Assembly: GCF_001984195.1 (NCBI RefSeq)
Contig: NZ_MTQN01000009.1
Coordinates: 124,001 to 188,000, forward strand
Reading direction: 5' to 3'
Source: Kribbella sp. ALI-6-A
GTDB lineage: Bacteria; Actinomycetota; Actinomycetes; Propionibacteriales; Kribbellaceae
Length of the DNA: 64,000 nt
Shown here: positions 36,276 through 45,491 of the stretch, one piece after another
Numbering within the stretch: the first letter of the stretch is position 1
How the letters are laid out: each line of letters begins with the position of its first letter
The notes under the pieces: generated by a model
What the model was told of the DNA's origin: nothing
Database searches by the model: none
The model's input: only the letters and a program-made list of their open reading frames with translations
Made by a program: the position numbers and the translations under genes

Positions 36276-36962
36276 TCATGACTCCCGGTCGCGCGGCGCG
36301 GCCTCGGCCTCCTTCGCGAGCCGGCTGATCACGTCGATGACCTCCTCCAGGGACAGGTGGGTGGAGTCGATCGTCACCGCGCCGTCCGAGGCGACCTCGA
36401 ACTGCGAGACGGTGGCGTCGTCGGCGTCGCGGCGCACGATCTGGTCACGCAGCTGCTCGGCGGTCAGCGCGCCCTCGGCCAGTTCGGCCTTGCGGCGGGC
36501 CATCCGGGCGTCCTGGTCGGCGGTCAGCAGCACCTTGAGCTCGGCGTCGGTGGCCACCACGGTCGCGATGTCGCGGCCCTCGACCACGATCCCGCCGCCT
36601 GGCTGGGCGTCGTCGATGATCTCCCGCTGCCGCCGGATCAGCTCCTTGCGGACGTCCAGGTTGGTGGCGATCTTCGACACGTGCTCGCTGATCCGCGGGT
36701 CCCGGATCGCCTCGGTGACGTCGGTACCGTCGGCGGTGAAGTGCGCCCGTTGCGGGTCGGTGCTGATCCCCAGCTCGACCGCGCGGGCGCGGTCCGCGAC
36801 CGCGGCGGTGTCGGCAAGGTCGAGCCCGGCCTCCAGCGCCGACCAGGTCACCGCGCGGTACATCGCACCGGTGTCGAGGTACTTCAGGCCCAGTCTGGTG
36901 GCCACTCCGCGGGCCGTGCTCGATTTACCGGAACCGCTCGGGCCGTCGACAGCGATGATCAT
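36276..36962 (-). CDS. cmk: Cytidylate kinase
   Basis: The 228-residue protein begins MIIAVDGPSGSGKSSTARGV, the P-loop of (d)CMP kinases. It has LKYLDTGAMYRAVTW and VVEGRDIATVV, the CMP-binding signatures, and the normal family length. It converts CMP and dCMP to the diphosphates. The ATG at 36962 lies 10 bases after the tyrA stop. The upstream in-frame codons belong to the tyrA end. Confidence 0.95.
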   Translation of the reverse strand: MIIAVDGPSGSGKSSTARGVATRLGLKYLDTGAMYRAVTWSALEAGLDLADTAAVADRARAVELGISTDPQRAHFTADGTDVTEAIRDPRISEHVSKIATNLDVRKELIRRQREIIDDAQPGGGIVVEGRDIATVVATDAELKVLLTADQDARMARRKAELAEGALTAEQLRDQIVRRDADDATVSQFEVASDGAVTIDSTHLSLEEVIDVISRLAKEAEAAPRDRES

Positions 36963-36972
36963 GGCCCGAAGG

Positions 36973-38058
36973 TTACCGGTGCACGGTCCAGCCACGCTCG
37001 GTCAGTACCTCGACCAACTGCTCGACCGAGGCCGGTTTGACCGCCAGCTCGACCTCACCGACCGGCCGGCCCGGGCTGTGGTCGATCCGCAGGTCCTCGA
37101 CGTTGGCGCCGGACGCCGCGGCGTCGGCGAACAGCCGGGCCAGCTGGCCCGGACGGTCGGGGATCGTGACCAGGACGGGAACCAGCTCGATGTGCGGGGT
37201 GCCGTGCTTGCCCGGGACCCGGACCGCGCCGGAGACGCCGCGCCGCAGGACGGCGGTCACCTCGTCGTCGGGGTAGTTCCCATTCGGCTTCTCCTTGCTC
37301 AAGGCAATCAAAAGCCGATCGAGTTCGTCCCGGATCTGCTCCAGCAGGCCGCTCAGCGCGGGCGAGTTCGCCGCGACGATCTGGGTCCACAGCCCCGGGT
37401 CGCTCGCCGCGATCCGGGTGACGTCGCGGACGCCCTGGCCGGACAGCTCCAGGTGTTCGGCCGGTGCGTCGACCAGCGTCCCGGCCGCCAGCGACGACAT
37501 CAGCTGCGGCAGGTGCGAGACGCGTGCGACTGCCAGGTCGTGGTCGGGCACGGACAGCTCGACCGTTCGCGCGCCACAGGCCTCCGCGAGCCGGCGTACG
37601 AGCTCGACCGCGGCTGGATCGCTCGTCTCGTGCGGGGTGATGGCCCAGGTCGCGCCCTCGAACAGGTCGGCGCGACCCGCGAGCGGGCCGTTGCGCTCGG
37701 AACCGGCCATCGGGTGGCTGCCGACGTACCGGGCGAGGTCCCCCGCTTCCGCCAGTGCCTTCGCGTCGGCCAGCGGCTTGCCCTTCACGCTGGCGGCGTC
37801 GGTCACGACGGCGTCGGTCTGCGCGAGCTGCTCGGCGATCACCGCGCCGACGTGGTCCGGCGGTACGGCGACGACGACCAGTTGCGGCTCGAGCTGGACC
37901 AGCCGCGCGCCGGCGCCGATCCGCTCGGCCATCAGCGCGTTGTCCGGGTCGCCGTCGACGAGCTCGACGACCACGCCGAGCCGGGTCAGCGCCAGCCCGA
38001 TCGAGGTGCCGATCAGGCCGGTGCCGACGATCCGGACCGGGCCGCGCAGTTCGTTCAT
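36973..38058 (-). CDS. tyrA: Prephenate dehydrogenase with C-terminal ACT domain
   Basis: The 361-residue protein has an N-terminal NAD-binding site (VRIVGTGLIGTSIGLAL), the TyrA helical domain with VGSHPMAGSERNG (catalytic His) and a C-terminal ACT-like domain (ELVPVLVTIPDRPGQLARLF). It makes 4-hydroxyphenylpyruvate for tyrosine synthesis and the ACT domain suggests feedback by tyrosine. I give the ATG at 38058. In-frame GTGs at 38070 and 38082 are possible; the latter overlaps the aroH stop by 4 bases. Confidence 0.93.
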   Translation of the reverse strand: MNELRGPVRIVGTGLIGTSIGLALTRLGVVVELVDGDPDNALMAERIGAGARLVQLEPQLVVVAVPPDHVGAVIAEQLAQTDAVVTDAASVKGKPLADAKALAEAGDLARYVGSHPMAGSERNGPLAGRADLFEGATWAITPHETSDPAAVELVRRLAEACGARTVELSVPDHDLAVARVSHLPQLMSSLAAGTLVDAPAEHLELSGQGVRDVTRIAASDPGLWTQIVAANSPALSGLLEQIRDELDRLLIALSKEKPNGNYPDDEVTAVLRRGVSGAVRVPGKHGTPHIELVPVLVTIPDRPGQLARLFADAAASGANVEDLRIDHSPGRPVGEVELAVKPASVEQLVEVLTERGWTVHR

Positions 38059-38078
38059 CGAGTCGCTCACGGTGTCTT

Positions 38079-38447
38079 TCACTGGGCGCCGGTCAGGTCC
38101 GGGCGCAGCGCGACCGCACCGTGCAGGTAGACGTGCTGGATCTTCTCCCGCGACCGTGGCGACTCGGTGTGCAGCATCATCCGGACCACGCGCGGCAACG
38201 CGTGCGGTACGGCGATCTCCTGCATGCACATCAGCGGTACGTCGGTGAGCCCGATCTGCCGGCCGGCCACCGCGGGAAACTCCGAGTGCAGGTCGGGCGT
38301 CACGGTGAACAGGATGCTGATCAGGTCCTCGGACCCGAGGTCGTTGGCCTCCAGCACCGCCCGGACCAGCTCGGCCGTCCGCTCGAGCAGGTGCTCCCGC
38401 TCGTCCACGTCCAGCTGGGTGGCACCCCGGATCGCCCGTACCGCCAC
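38079..38447 (-). CDS. aroH: Chorismate mutase, AroH class
   Basis: The 122-residue protein begins MAVRAIRGATQLDVDE and has VTPDLHSEFPAVAGRQIG and HVYLHGAVALRPDL. These match the monofunctional trimeric AroH class of B. subtilis, including the active-site Arg near residue 7. It turns chorismate into prephenate, the substrate of the next gene, tyrA. It is the first gene of the aroH-tyrA-cmk-plsC-der operon. Confidence 0.94.
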   Translation of the reverse strand: MAVRAIRGATQLDVDEREHLLERTAELVRAVLEANDLGSEDLISILFTVTPDLHSEFPAVAGRQIGLTDVPLMCMQEIAVPHALPRVVRMMLHTESPRSREKIQHVYLHGAVALRPDLTGAQ

Positions 38448-38572
38448 TGTCCTGCCTCCTCGATCACCTGGTCCCGCGCCGCTGGTCGGCGCTGGACACT
38501 TGTCTCAACATTAGGTCAGACCGCGCTGGCGTCGCTCGCCCGTCTCGCCGCCGAACCCTCACCGAGCGGTTA

Positions 38573-38614
38573 CGTCCGAAGAACAGAGCGCTATTGCCTC
38601 GGGTTCTTCGGACG
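38573..38614 (-). terminator. 12-bp inverted repeat downstream of folD
   Basis: CGTCCGAAGAAC and its exact complement are separated by 18 bases, starting 17 bases after the folD stop. There is no T-run and the loop is long. It could be a terminator of folD or, since it also lies upstream of aroH, a regulatory dyad. Confidence 0.45.
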
Positions 38615-38631
38615 TTCGGTGTTCGGTGTCG

Positions 38632-39525
38632 TCAGGGCTTGGCGGTCTGGGACTCCGCGGCGTCGACCGTCTGCTCCAGGAGGAGGGCGATCGTCATCGG
38701 GCCGACACCGCCGGGGACCGGGGTGAGCAGGCTCGCGACCTGCGCGGCCTCCTCGGCGTGCACGTCGCCGATGTTGCCCTCGTTGTATCCGGCGTCCACC
38801 ACGACCGCGCCCGGCTTCAGCCACGCGCCGCGGACGAAGTTCGGCTTGCCGACCGCCGCCACCACGATGTCGGCCTGGCGGACCAGCTCGGGCAGGTCCT
38901 GGGTGCGGGAGTGGGTGTAGGTGACCGTGGCGTTCGATGCCAGCAGCAACATTCCGGCCGGCTTGCCGAGAATCGGGCTGCGGCCGATCACCACGGCGTG
39001 CGCGCCGGCCAGCGGGACGTCGTACGCCTCGAGCAGGCGCAGGATGCCGCCGGGGGTGCAGGAGCGGAAGCCGGGTTCGCCGAAGGCCATCGCGGCGAAC
39101 GAGTGCATGGTGACGCCGTCGACGTCCTTGGCCGGCGCGATCGCCTCGAACGCCGCGCGTTCGTCGATCTGGTCCGGCACGGGGTGCTGCAGCAGGATGC
39201 CGTGCACGGTCGGGTCTTCGGACAGCCTGGTCAGCTCTGCGACAAGCTCTTCGGTCGTCGTGGTTGCCGGGAGCACCACACTGACCGAGGCGATGCCGGC
39301 CTTCTTGCTCCGGTTCTGCTTCATCCGGACGTACGTCGCGGAGGCGGGGTCGTCGCCGACCAGCACCGTGGCCAGGCACGGCTGGACGCCGGTCTCCTCG
39401 CGCAGTTTCGCGGCCCGCTCGGCGGCCTGGGCCACCATCGCCGCGGCGAGGTCGGTCCCGATCATCGGACGGGCGGTGTCCGCGAACCCGGCGGACGAGG
39501 TGGTGGTGGTTTCTGGCGTGGTCAT
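38632..39525 (-). CDS. folD: Methylenetetrahydrofolate dehydrogenase/cyclohydrolase
   Basis: The 297-residue bifunctional enzyme interconverts methylene- and formyl-tetrahydrofolate. Motifs are SATYVRMKQNRSKKAGI with the catalytic Tyr and Lys, GILLQHPVPDQID, the NADP-binding VVIGRSPILGKPAGMLL and the C-terminal VPGGVGPMTIALLL. The ATG has GAAGGAG upstream. The gene is preceded by a ZTP riboswitch, linking its expression to purine-folate shortage. Confidence 0.95.
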   Translation of the reverse strand: MTTPETTTTSSAGFADTARPMIGTDLAAAMVAQAAERAAKLREETGVQPCLATVLVGDDPASATYVRMKQNRSKKAGIASVSVVLPATTTTEELVAELTRLSEDPTVHGILLQHPVPDQIDERAAFEAIAPAKDVDGVTMHSFAAMAFGEPGFRSCTPGGILRLLEAYDVPLAGAHAVVIGRSPILGKPAGMLLLASNATVTYTHSRTQDLPELVRQADIVVAAVGKPNFVRGAWLKPGAVVVDAGYNEGNIGDVHAEEAAQVASLLTPVPGGVGPMTIALLLEQTVDAAESQTAKP

Positions 39526-39563
39526 GCGGCGCGCTCCTTCGGGCGTCGGCGAACAGATCGTCG

Positions 39564-39660
39564 TGCCCAGGCGCGCGGCTTCGGCCGGAACCGCGGTGCG
39601 GGACTCCGGCGGGCCGTTCCCCGGTGGTGACCCACCTGAACGCCAGTAGCGGCCCGCCGG
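39564..39660 (-). promoter_or_regulatory. ZTP (pfl-type) riboswitch of folD
   Basis: On the minus strand an 11-bp P1 stem (CCGGCGGGCCG with CGGCCCGCCGG) encloses the conserved core CTACTGGCG, a GGTGG/CCACC hairpin and CCACCGGGGAACGG. After a linker comes CGCGCCTGGGCA, the hallmark P3/L3 of ZTP riboswitches. It lies 38 bases before folD, the classic target. A GCGCGC in P3 could pair with GCGCGC beside the folD ribosome site, suggesting control of translation. Confidence 0.9.
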
Positions 39661-39784
39661 TCAGTTTACCCGGCCTGTGTCAGCCCTCCGCGCGGTGCAG
39701 GATCACCTCGGCGACCTGCGGCGGGCCGGGCCCGCGGTCCAGCGGACCCGAACGGCGTCGACCGTGCCAGAGACGCAGTCCGAG

Positions 39785-42364
39785 TCATTCGCGCAGACCG
39801 ATCGCGTCCACCGGCCGGTGACGGAGCACCCGGCGGGTCGGGAGCATGATCGAGAGCAGGCCCAGGACGACCACCCCACCCGCGGTGAGCGCGGTGGTGA
39901 CCGGCGAGATCGTCGGCACCACGGTGGCCGCCTCGCTCAGCCCGACCGTGACGCCGATCATCGGCGGCAGGCACAGCAGCGCGCTGAGCACCAGCGCCAG
40001 CCCGATCACTACGGCCGACTCGAACAGCATCATCCGGCGCACCTGGCGCCGGCCGATGCCGACGAGCCGGAGGAGTGCGAACTCGCGCCGCCTGGCCGTC
40101 GTACTCATCACCAGGCTGTTGGCCACGTTGATCGCGACGTACCCGAAGAGCGCGGCGAGCAGGATGAGATTCGTCCAGCGGTTGAGGTCGAGACCCGCCT
40201 GCTGGGCCTCCGCCATCGTCGTACGGTCGGCGAGCACCACCCCCAGGTCGCCCGCGAACTGCTTCGTCAGCGTGGCGGCCAGCGCGCTCGCGTCGACCCC
40301 CGGCTCGGCCCGGACGAGCACCGAGTTGTCCAGAGGCGTGGACAGGTGGTCGAGCAACACGTCGCGCGGCAGCGTCACGTCACCGAAGCCCATGCCGTTG
40401 TGGTAGATCGCCACCACCACCGGTGTCAGCCGGGTGCCGTCACCGAGGAACAGCTCCACCTGACGTCCCAGGCCGGTCCTGCTCTGCTGCGCCGCGGACT
40501 CGCTCAGCGCGACGGTCCCCTGATCCTTCAACCCACCGAGGTCGCCTTCGCGGACATCGAGGTCGAGCGTGTCGGCCAGATCCTTCACGACCACACCTTG
40601 CGCCGCGAAGCCGAGAACGGACTGCGCCGAACTGTCGCCGAGGTCGGCGTACTTGATCGTCGCCGGTCCTCTGGTCACAGCCGTCGCGGTCCGTACGCCC
40701 GCCGTGTCGCGGATCCGGTCGGCCAGGTCGGCCGACAGCCCCGCGCCGGCGCTGGCCACCACCAGATCGGCGACGACCCCTTGGTCCGCCTGCCGGCCGG
40801 CCTCCTTCACCTGCGCGGCTCCGACCGAGACCTGCACGATCATGATCGTGATCGCCAGCACGAGCGGTACGACGGCGCTGGCGACGCGGCGCGAGTTCTG
40901 GGTGAGGTTGGCCGCGGCCAGGTAGCTAGAGGCACCGCCGGAACGCCGCAGGACCGGGCCGACGAACGTCAACGCCCCTTGGACGATCCGCGGGCCGAGC
41001 AGCGCCACGGCGATCACCAGGATCAGTGACGAACTCGCGGCCACAATCGTGCCGACCTCGCCGGCGACGAACACCGGTACCGCGCACATCACCAGGCCGC
41101 CGGCCAGCAGCAGGAGTCCGATCAGCGTCCGGACCGGACCGAGCTCCGGCGTCTCCACACTCGACTCCCCGAGTGCTTCCACCGGCCGGATCTTCACCGC
41201 GCGCCGAGCCGACATCCAGCCCGCCAGCGCGGCGGTCAGGACCGACAGCAAGACCGCGGCCAGGATCGGGACGGGCAGCAGCGAGAGTCCGAAGTCCGCC
41301 GGGATCACGCCGATCCGGACGAAGGCCGCGCGCAGCAACCACACCAGCCCGTAGCCGAGCATCGCGCCCGGCACCGACGCGGCGAGCGACACGATCAGGA
41401 TCTCGGCACCGATCAGCCGGTGCACCTGCCGGGGCGTGGCGGCGACCGCACGCAGCAGAGCGAACTCGCGCCGCCGCTGCTGGATCGATAACCCCAGGGT
41501 GCCCGCCACCACGAACATCGCGACGATCGCCGCGATCCCACCGAACGAGCCCGCCACCGCCATCAACAGACCGGAGGCAGCCGACGAGTCCTGGAACTCC
41601 AACTTGCCCCTGTCGTCACCGGTTGCCGTGGTCACCGATTCGCCCAGCCGCTGCTCGATCGAGTCCGCCAGGTCGTTCTGGTCGACGCCGGGTGCCGCCA
41701 GCACGCCCACGGCGTACAGGTGACCGGGCCGGCCGGACAGTTGCCTGGCCACGTCGTCGGTGAACAACACGACCGGTTCGCGGAAGGAACCGTCCGGCGG
41801 ATCGACGATCCCGCTCAGCCGGTACGTCGCCGGATGCGATCCGATCGCGATCCTGACCTGGTCGCCGAGCACGAAGCCGCCGGCTGCCGCGGCGTCCCGG
41901 TCGAGCGCGACGTCGGACCGGCCGGTGGGCAGCGCGCCCTCCCGCACGGACAACGGGCCGAGGGCAACCGAACTGCGACCGTGTCCGGACGGCGACCTGC
42001 CCTGCTCGCCCTGGACCAGGCCGCCGGACTTGCCGGCCAGCGTCAGGCGGAACGAGTAGTCCGGTACGGCCTGGGCCACACCGGGCACCGCCGCGATCTC
42101 GGCGAGCCGGTTCGCGTCCAGCGGTACGTGGTCGCCGAGGTCGGCGTCCGGCGACTCGGCGACGGCGAGCTTCTGGTTGCCGGCGACGACCACCGAGGCG
42201 CCGGCGTACCGCTCGGGGTTGATGCCGGCGAGCAAGCCGGACTGCAACAGGAACCCGCACGCGGACAGCAGCGCGGCACCGCAGAACAAGGCGATGAAGG
42301 CACCGGCGAAACCGGTCCAGCGCGCCTTGATCGTGCTCCAGGCGAACGAGAACACGGTCACCAC
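39785..42364 (-). CDS. ABC transporter permease, FtsX/MacB family (fused double module)
   Basis: The 859-residue protein has an N-terminal membrane segment, a long outer domain and two FtsX-type permease blocks (about residues 270-470 and 730-859). The repeated signatures RRREFALLRAVAATPRQVHRLIG and RRREFALLRLVGIGRRQVRRMML show the two modules. It works with the ATPase just upstream, whose stop it overlaps. Such pairs export lipids, peptides or antibiotics, or act in mechanotransmission; the substrate is unknown. Confidence 0.9.
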   Translation of the reverse strand: MVTVFSFAWSTIKARWTGFAGAFIALFCGAALLSACGFLLQSGLLAGINPERYAGASVVVAGNQKLAVAESPDADLGDHVPLDANRLAEIAAVPGVAQAVPDYSFRLTLAGKSGGLVQGEQGRSPSGHGRSSVALGPLSVREGALPTGRSDVALDRDAAAAGGFVLGDQVRIAIGSHPATYRLSGIVDPPDGSFREPVVLFTDDVARQLSGRPGHLYAVGVLAAPGVDQNDLADSIEQRLGESVTTATGDDRGKLEFQDSSAASGLLMAVAGSFGGIAAIVAMFVVAGTLGLSIQQRRREFALLRAVAATPRQVHRLIGAEILIVSLAASVPGAMLGYGLVWLLRAAFVRIGVIPADFGLSLLPVPILAAVLLSVLTAALAGWMSARRAVKIRPVEALGESSVETPELGPVRTLIGLLLLAGGLVMCAVPVFVAGEVGTIVAASSSLILVIAVALLGPRIVQGALTFVGPVLRRSGGASSYLAAANLTQNSRRVASAVVPLVLAITIMIVQVSVGAAQVKEAGRQADQGVVADLVVASAGAGLSADLADRIRDTAGVRTATAVTRGPATIKYADLGDSSAQSVLGFAAQGVVVKDLADTLDLDVREGDLGGLKDQGTVALSESAAQQSRTGLGRQVELFLGDGTRLTPVVVAIYHNGMGFGDVTLPRDVLLDHLSTPLDNSVLVRAEPGVDASALAATLTKQFAGDLGVVLADRTTMAEAQQAGLDLNRWTNLILLAALFGYVAINVANSLVMSTTARRREFALLRLVGIGRRQVRRMMLFESAVVIGLALVLSALLCLPPMIGVTVGLSEAATVVPTISPVTTALTAGGVVVLGLLSIMLPTRRVLRHRPVDAIGLRE

Positions 42365-43152
42365 TCCCCGAGGTGGGTCAGGTGCGCGGCGACGCTGTCA
42401 GCGGTCGGGTCGGTCAGCTCGCCGGCCAACCGGCCGTCGGCGAGGAACACGACGCGATCGGCCCAGGCCGCGGCGATCGGGTCGTGGGTCACCATCAGGA
42501 TCGTCTGGCCGAACGAGTCGACCAGCGATCGCATCAGCCGCAGTACCTGCTTGCCCGTTCTCGAGTCGAGCGCGCCGGTCGGCTCGTCGGCGAACACCGC
42601 TTCCGGCCGGGTGATCAGCGCCCGCGCGATCGCGACCCGCTGCTGCTGACCGCCGGACAGCTCGCTGGGCCGGTGGGTGAGCCGATCGGCCAGGCCGACC
42701 TCCCGCACGACCTCGGCGAACCACGCCTCGTCCACCGGTACGCCGGAGAAGCGCTGCGGCAAGGTGATGTTGTCGCGGACGGACAGCGACGGGATCAGGT
42801 TGTAGGCCTGGAAGACGAAACCGATCCGGGTCCGGCGCTGCACGGTCAGCTGCTTCTCGTCGAGCCGGGTCAGCTCGGTGTCGCCCAGCCAGACCCGGCC
42901 CGAGGTCGGCTGGTCGAGCCCGGCCGCACAGTGCAGGAAAGTGCTCTTGCCCGACCCCGACGGCCCCATCACCGCGGTGAAACTCCCCCGCCGCAGACCG
43001 AGCGAGACGCCGTCGAGCGCCCGCACCTCGGTCGCTCCGGTTCGGTAGGTCTTCGTCACCGAGTCCAGCGTGACCGCGTACGCCGGGGCGTCCGCGACCA
43101 GGACGCCGCCGCCTCCGGTCTGCTTGTCGCGCCCGCTGCGTGCCTTGAACAT
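42358..43152 (-). CDS. ABC transporter ATP-binding protein (MacB/LolD type)
   Basis: The 264-residue ATPase has Walker A GPSGSGKSTFLH, Q-loop VFQAYNLIPSLSV, signature LSGGQQQRVAIARAL, Walker B AVFADEPTGALD and the H-loop VTHD. An extra N-terminal segment of about 25 residues precedes the domain. The stop overlaps the start of its permease by 7 bases. GGAAGG lies just before the ATG. Confidence 0.93.
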   Translation of the reverse strand: MFKARSGRDKQTGGGGVLVADAPAYAVTLDSVTKTYRTGATEVRALDGVSLGLRRGSFTAVMGPSGSGKSTFLHCAAGLDQPTSGRVWLGDTELTRLDEKQLTVQRRTRIGFVFQAYNLIPSLSVRDNITLPQRFSGVPVDEAWFAEVVREVGLADRLTHRPSELSGGQQQRVAIARALITRPEAVFADEPTGALDSRTGKQVLRLMRSLVDSFGQTILMVTHDPIAAAWADRVVFLADGRLAGELTDPTADSVAAHLTHLGEW

Positions 43153-43299
43153 GGTGCCAACCTTCCGAACCGTGCGAGACGTACCAGGACGCCTCTCACG
43201 CTAGAAAGATCGGGCCACGAACACAGTCCAGCCGGAACCCGGCTTCGGGGTACAGCCAGCTCCACCATCGGGCAGGCCCGCGGATCGCATCCGCGTGAA

Positions 43300-43956
43300 T
43301 CAGCTCGGGCCGACGAACCAGTCCCGGCACTCGGCCAGTCCGGTGATCTCGACCTTCGGGTGCCCGGCGCGCAGCCAGTCCGCCCGGGTCAGGCGCAGGC
43401 GGTCCGAGACGACAGCCTTGCCGTGCAGGACGTCGCGCGAGATGCCGTCCGGCTGGTAGCCGAGCTTGCGCGACACCCCCTGCGAACCGGCGTTGTCCTG
43501 GAAGACCTCGGTGCGGGCTGCTTCGGCGTCCAGGCCGTCGAAGGCGAGCTGCAGGAGCGCAACGCGTGCTTCGGTGCCGTAGCCCTGCCGCTGATGCCGC
43601 AGGCCGAGCCACGACCAGGTCTTCACCTCACGCAGTACGGCGAACTCGCTGCCCATCAGACCGACCAGGCCCAGCGGTTCGCCGTCGCGGAAAACGCCGA
43701 GCTCCAGCTCCCAGTCGTTCTGGGTCCACGTCCCGAGGTGACGCCAGTGCTGCTGCATCACGTGCCGCGCGCGCTCCGCCGGGGGCAGATCGGTCCACGC
43801 GGTGAGGAAGGGCTGCTCGCCCGGCTCGTGCACTCCTTCGGCGGCGAGCTCGGCGAGGGCCGCGAGCTCGTCCTCGGTCGGCGGGCGCAGGACCAGCCGC
43901 TCGGTGGTCAGGCGGAGTTGCCGCAGAGGCCAGACGGTGGTCAACACGCTCGTCAT
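43300..43956 (-). CDS. GNAT-family N-acetyltransferase (RimJ/RimL-like)
   Basis: The 218-residue protein has the pattern of RimJ/RimL-like GNATs: LTTERLVLRPPTEDE at the N-terminus, the acetyl-CoA loop RHQRQGYGTEARVALLQLAF, and VFQDNAGSQGVSRKLGYQ. The acceptor is unknown. The ATG at 43956 is preferred because the next in-frame start leaves no ribosome site. It stands alone between the ABC pair and the Nudix gene. Confidence 0.82.
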   Translation of the reverse strand: MTSVLTTVWPLRQLRLTTERLVLRPPTEDELAALAELAAEGVHEPGEQPFLTAWTDLPPAERARHVMQQHWRHLGTWTQNDWELELGVFRDGEPLGLVGLMGSEFAVLREVKTWSWLGLRHQRQGYGTEARVALLQLAFDGLDAEAARTEVFQDNAGSQGVSRKLGYQPDGISRDVLHGKAVVSDRLRLTRADWLRAGHPKVEITGLAECRDWFVGPS

Positions 43957-44008
43957 CCTGCGGGGGCCGAGTCGCGGCCGCAAACGGTTTTGCGTCGCTC
44001 GCAGCGGG

Positions 44009-44608
44009 TCAGAGCAGGCCGGCGTGGTCGAGCGCCAGGTAGGCGGCGTCGGTGCCGGTCATCGCCCCGGGGGTCCGCAGCTCGCGGCGGAGCTCGTCGA
44101 CGGTGAGCTCGATCGGCACGATGTCCTCGAAGTCGCGGGCGATCGCGACGTACTTGCGGTACGTCGAGGAGGCCGCCGACCACATCCACCCGACCACCTC
44201 GATCGAGCCGCAGGTGTAGCCGGTTTCCTCGGTCAGTTCGCGACGACCCGCCGCGGCCGGCTCCTCCCCGGGGTCGATGACGCCGCCGGGGAGATTCGTG
44301 ACGATGCGATCGGGGCCCGCGCGGAACAGCCGGATGGCAACAACCCGGCCGTCGGGAGTCAGCGGCAGCACGGTGATTCCTCCGACGACACCGGAGGTCT
44401 GCCGGGGCCCGAAGACGTCCCACTCCGCCGGCCGCCCGGACGGCATCCGGTACTGCCGGACGTTCACGGTGAGGAAGCCGTCGTAGACGTTCTTCTCCCC
44501 CAGCAGCTCCCACGGTTCGGGATCACCGGGCCGTGCCAGCCCGGGCAAAGCGCCGTCCGCCGCCGGAGAACTCCCGGCGGCGGACGGCGTCTGGTCCTGC
44601 TGGGTCAC
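44009..44608 (-). CDS. Nudix hydrolase (ADP-ribose pyrophosphatase-like)
   Basis: The 199-residue protein has a full Nudix box, [20 protein letters not shown] followed by ETGY, and the flanking layout of ADP-ribose/nucleotide-sugar pyrophosphatases. The GTG start overlaps the prcA stop in a GTGA arrangement, so it is co-translated with the proteasome alpha subunit. This is the place where pafA is often found; a link of this Nudix to proteasome function is not known. Confidence 0.85.
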   Translation of the reverse strand: MTQQDQTPSAAGSSPAADGALPGLARPGDPEPWELLGEKNVYDGFLTVNVRQYRMPSGRPAEWDVFGPRQTSGVVGGITVLPLTPDGRVVAIRLFRAGPDRIVTNLPGGVIDPGEEPAAAGRRELTEETGYTCGSIEVVGWMWSAASSTYRKYVAIARDFEDIVPIELTVDELRRELRTPGAMTGTDAAYLALDHAGLL

Positions 44609-45462
44609 AGCGGACGGTTGTCGGTCGGGTCCTCCGGCGGCGCGATGGGGGCATCGTCGTCCGCCGGGGCGACCGGGGCGTCGTCCGCGGTGCTCTCGTA
44701 GCCGCCGTCGACGGTCTCCGCGCCGTCGGCGTGTGCCGAGGGCTCGGAAGGTGCCGTGTCGGGTCGCGACTCGGACAGGATCCGGGCCAGTGTCTGCTCC
44801 GAGATCCGCTTGAACTTGCGGACCTGGGTGCGGGTCCGGTCCAGCACCGCGACCTCGATCTGGTCCGGCTCCAGCTGACGGACCTCGCTGGAGTCGTGCC
44901 CGAGCGCGTCCACCGCGAGCCGCAGCGCGCCGGCCAGCGAGATGCCCTCGGAGTAGTGCTCGCCCACGTAGTCGGCGACCTGCTCGGCCGGACCACCCAT
45001 CACGGCGTAACCCCGGACGTCGGCGATCGAGCCGTCGTAGGTCAGCCGGTAGATCTGGTCGTCGGCCGAGGTCGCGCCGACCTCGGCGACCAGGATCTCC
45101 ACCTCGAGCGGCTTCTCGCCGCCGGAGGAGAAGATCGCGCCGAGCGTCTGCGCGTACGCGTTGGCCAGTGCGCGGCCGGTGACGTCGCGGCGGTCGTAGG
45201 AGTACCCGCGCATGTCGGCCAGCCGGACGCCGGCGATCCGCAGGTTCTCGAACTCGTTGTACCGCCCGACGGCCGCGAAGGCCATCCGGTCGTAGATCTC
45301 GGCCACCTTGTGCAGCGCGGGCGACCGGTTCTCCGCGACGAACAGGATGCCGTCGGCGTACTGCAACGCGATCGCGCTGCGGCCCTTGGCGATGCCCTTG
45401 CGGGCGAAGTCGGCCCGGTCCCGCATCAGCTGCTCAGGTGAGACGTAGAACGGAGTGCTCAT
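44605..45462 (-). CDS. prcA: 20S proteasome alpha subunit
   Basis: The 285-residue protein has [20 protein letters not shown] (gate-forming N-terminus), [40 protein letters not shown] and [20 protein letters not shown], as in actinobacterial PrcA. A Pro/Ala/Asp-rich tail of about 55 residues follows the core. It forms the outer heptameric rings that dock the Arc/Mpa ATPase. It lies 29 bases after prcB in the dop-pup-prcB-prcA operon. Confidence 0.96.
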   Translation of the reverse strand: MSTPFYVSPEQLMRDRADFARKGIAKGRSAIALQYADGILFVAENRSPALHKVAEIYDRMAFAAVGRYNEFENLRIAGVRLADMRGYSYDRRDVTGRALANAYAQTLGAIFSSGGEKPLEVEILVAEVGATSADDQIYRLTYDGSIADVRGYAVMGGPAEQVADYVGEHYSEGISLAGALRLAVDALGHDSSEVRQLEPDQIEVAVLDRTRTQVRKFKRISEQTLARILSESRPDTAPSEPSAHADGAETVDGGYESTADDAPVAPADDDAPIAPPEDPTDNRPL

Positions 45463-45491
45463 CGTGATCCTCTACTCGCTCGTCAGCCGGC

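Noticed and set aside
43300..44608. pafA or pafBC expected after prcA
   Set aside because: The frames there encode a Nudix hydrolase and a GNAT acetyltransferase; no PafA ligase or PafBC HTH-WYL motifs are found.
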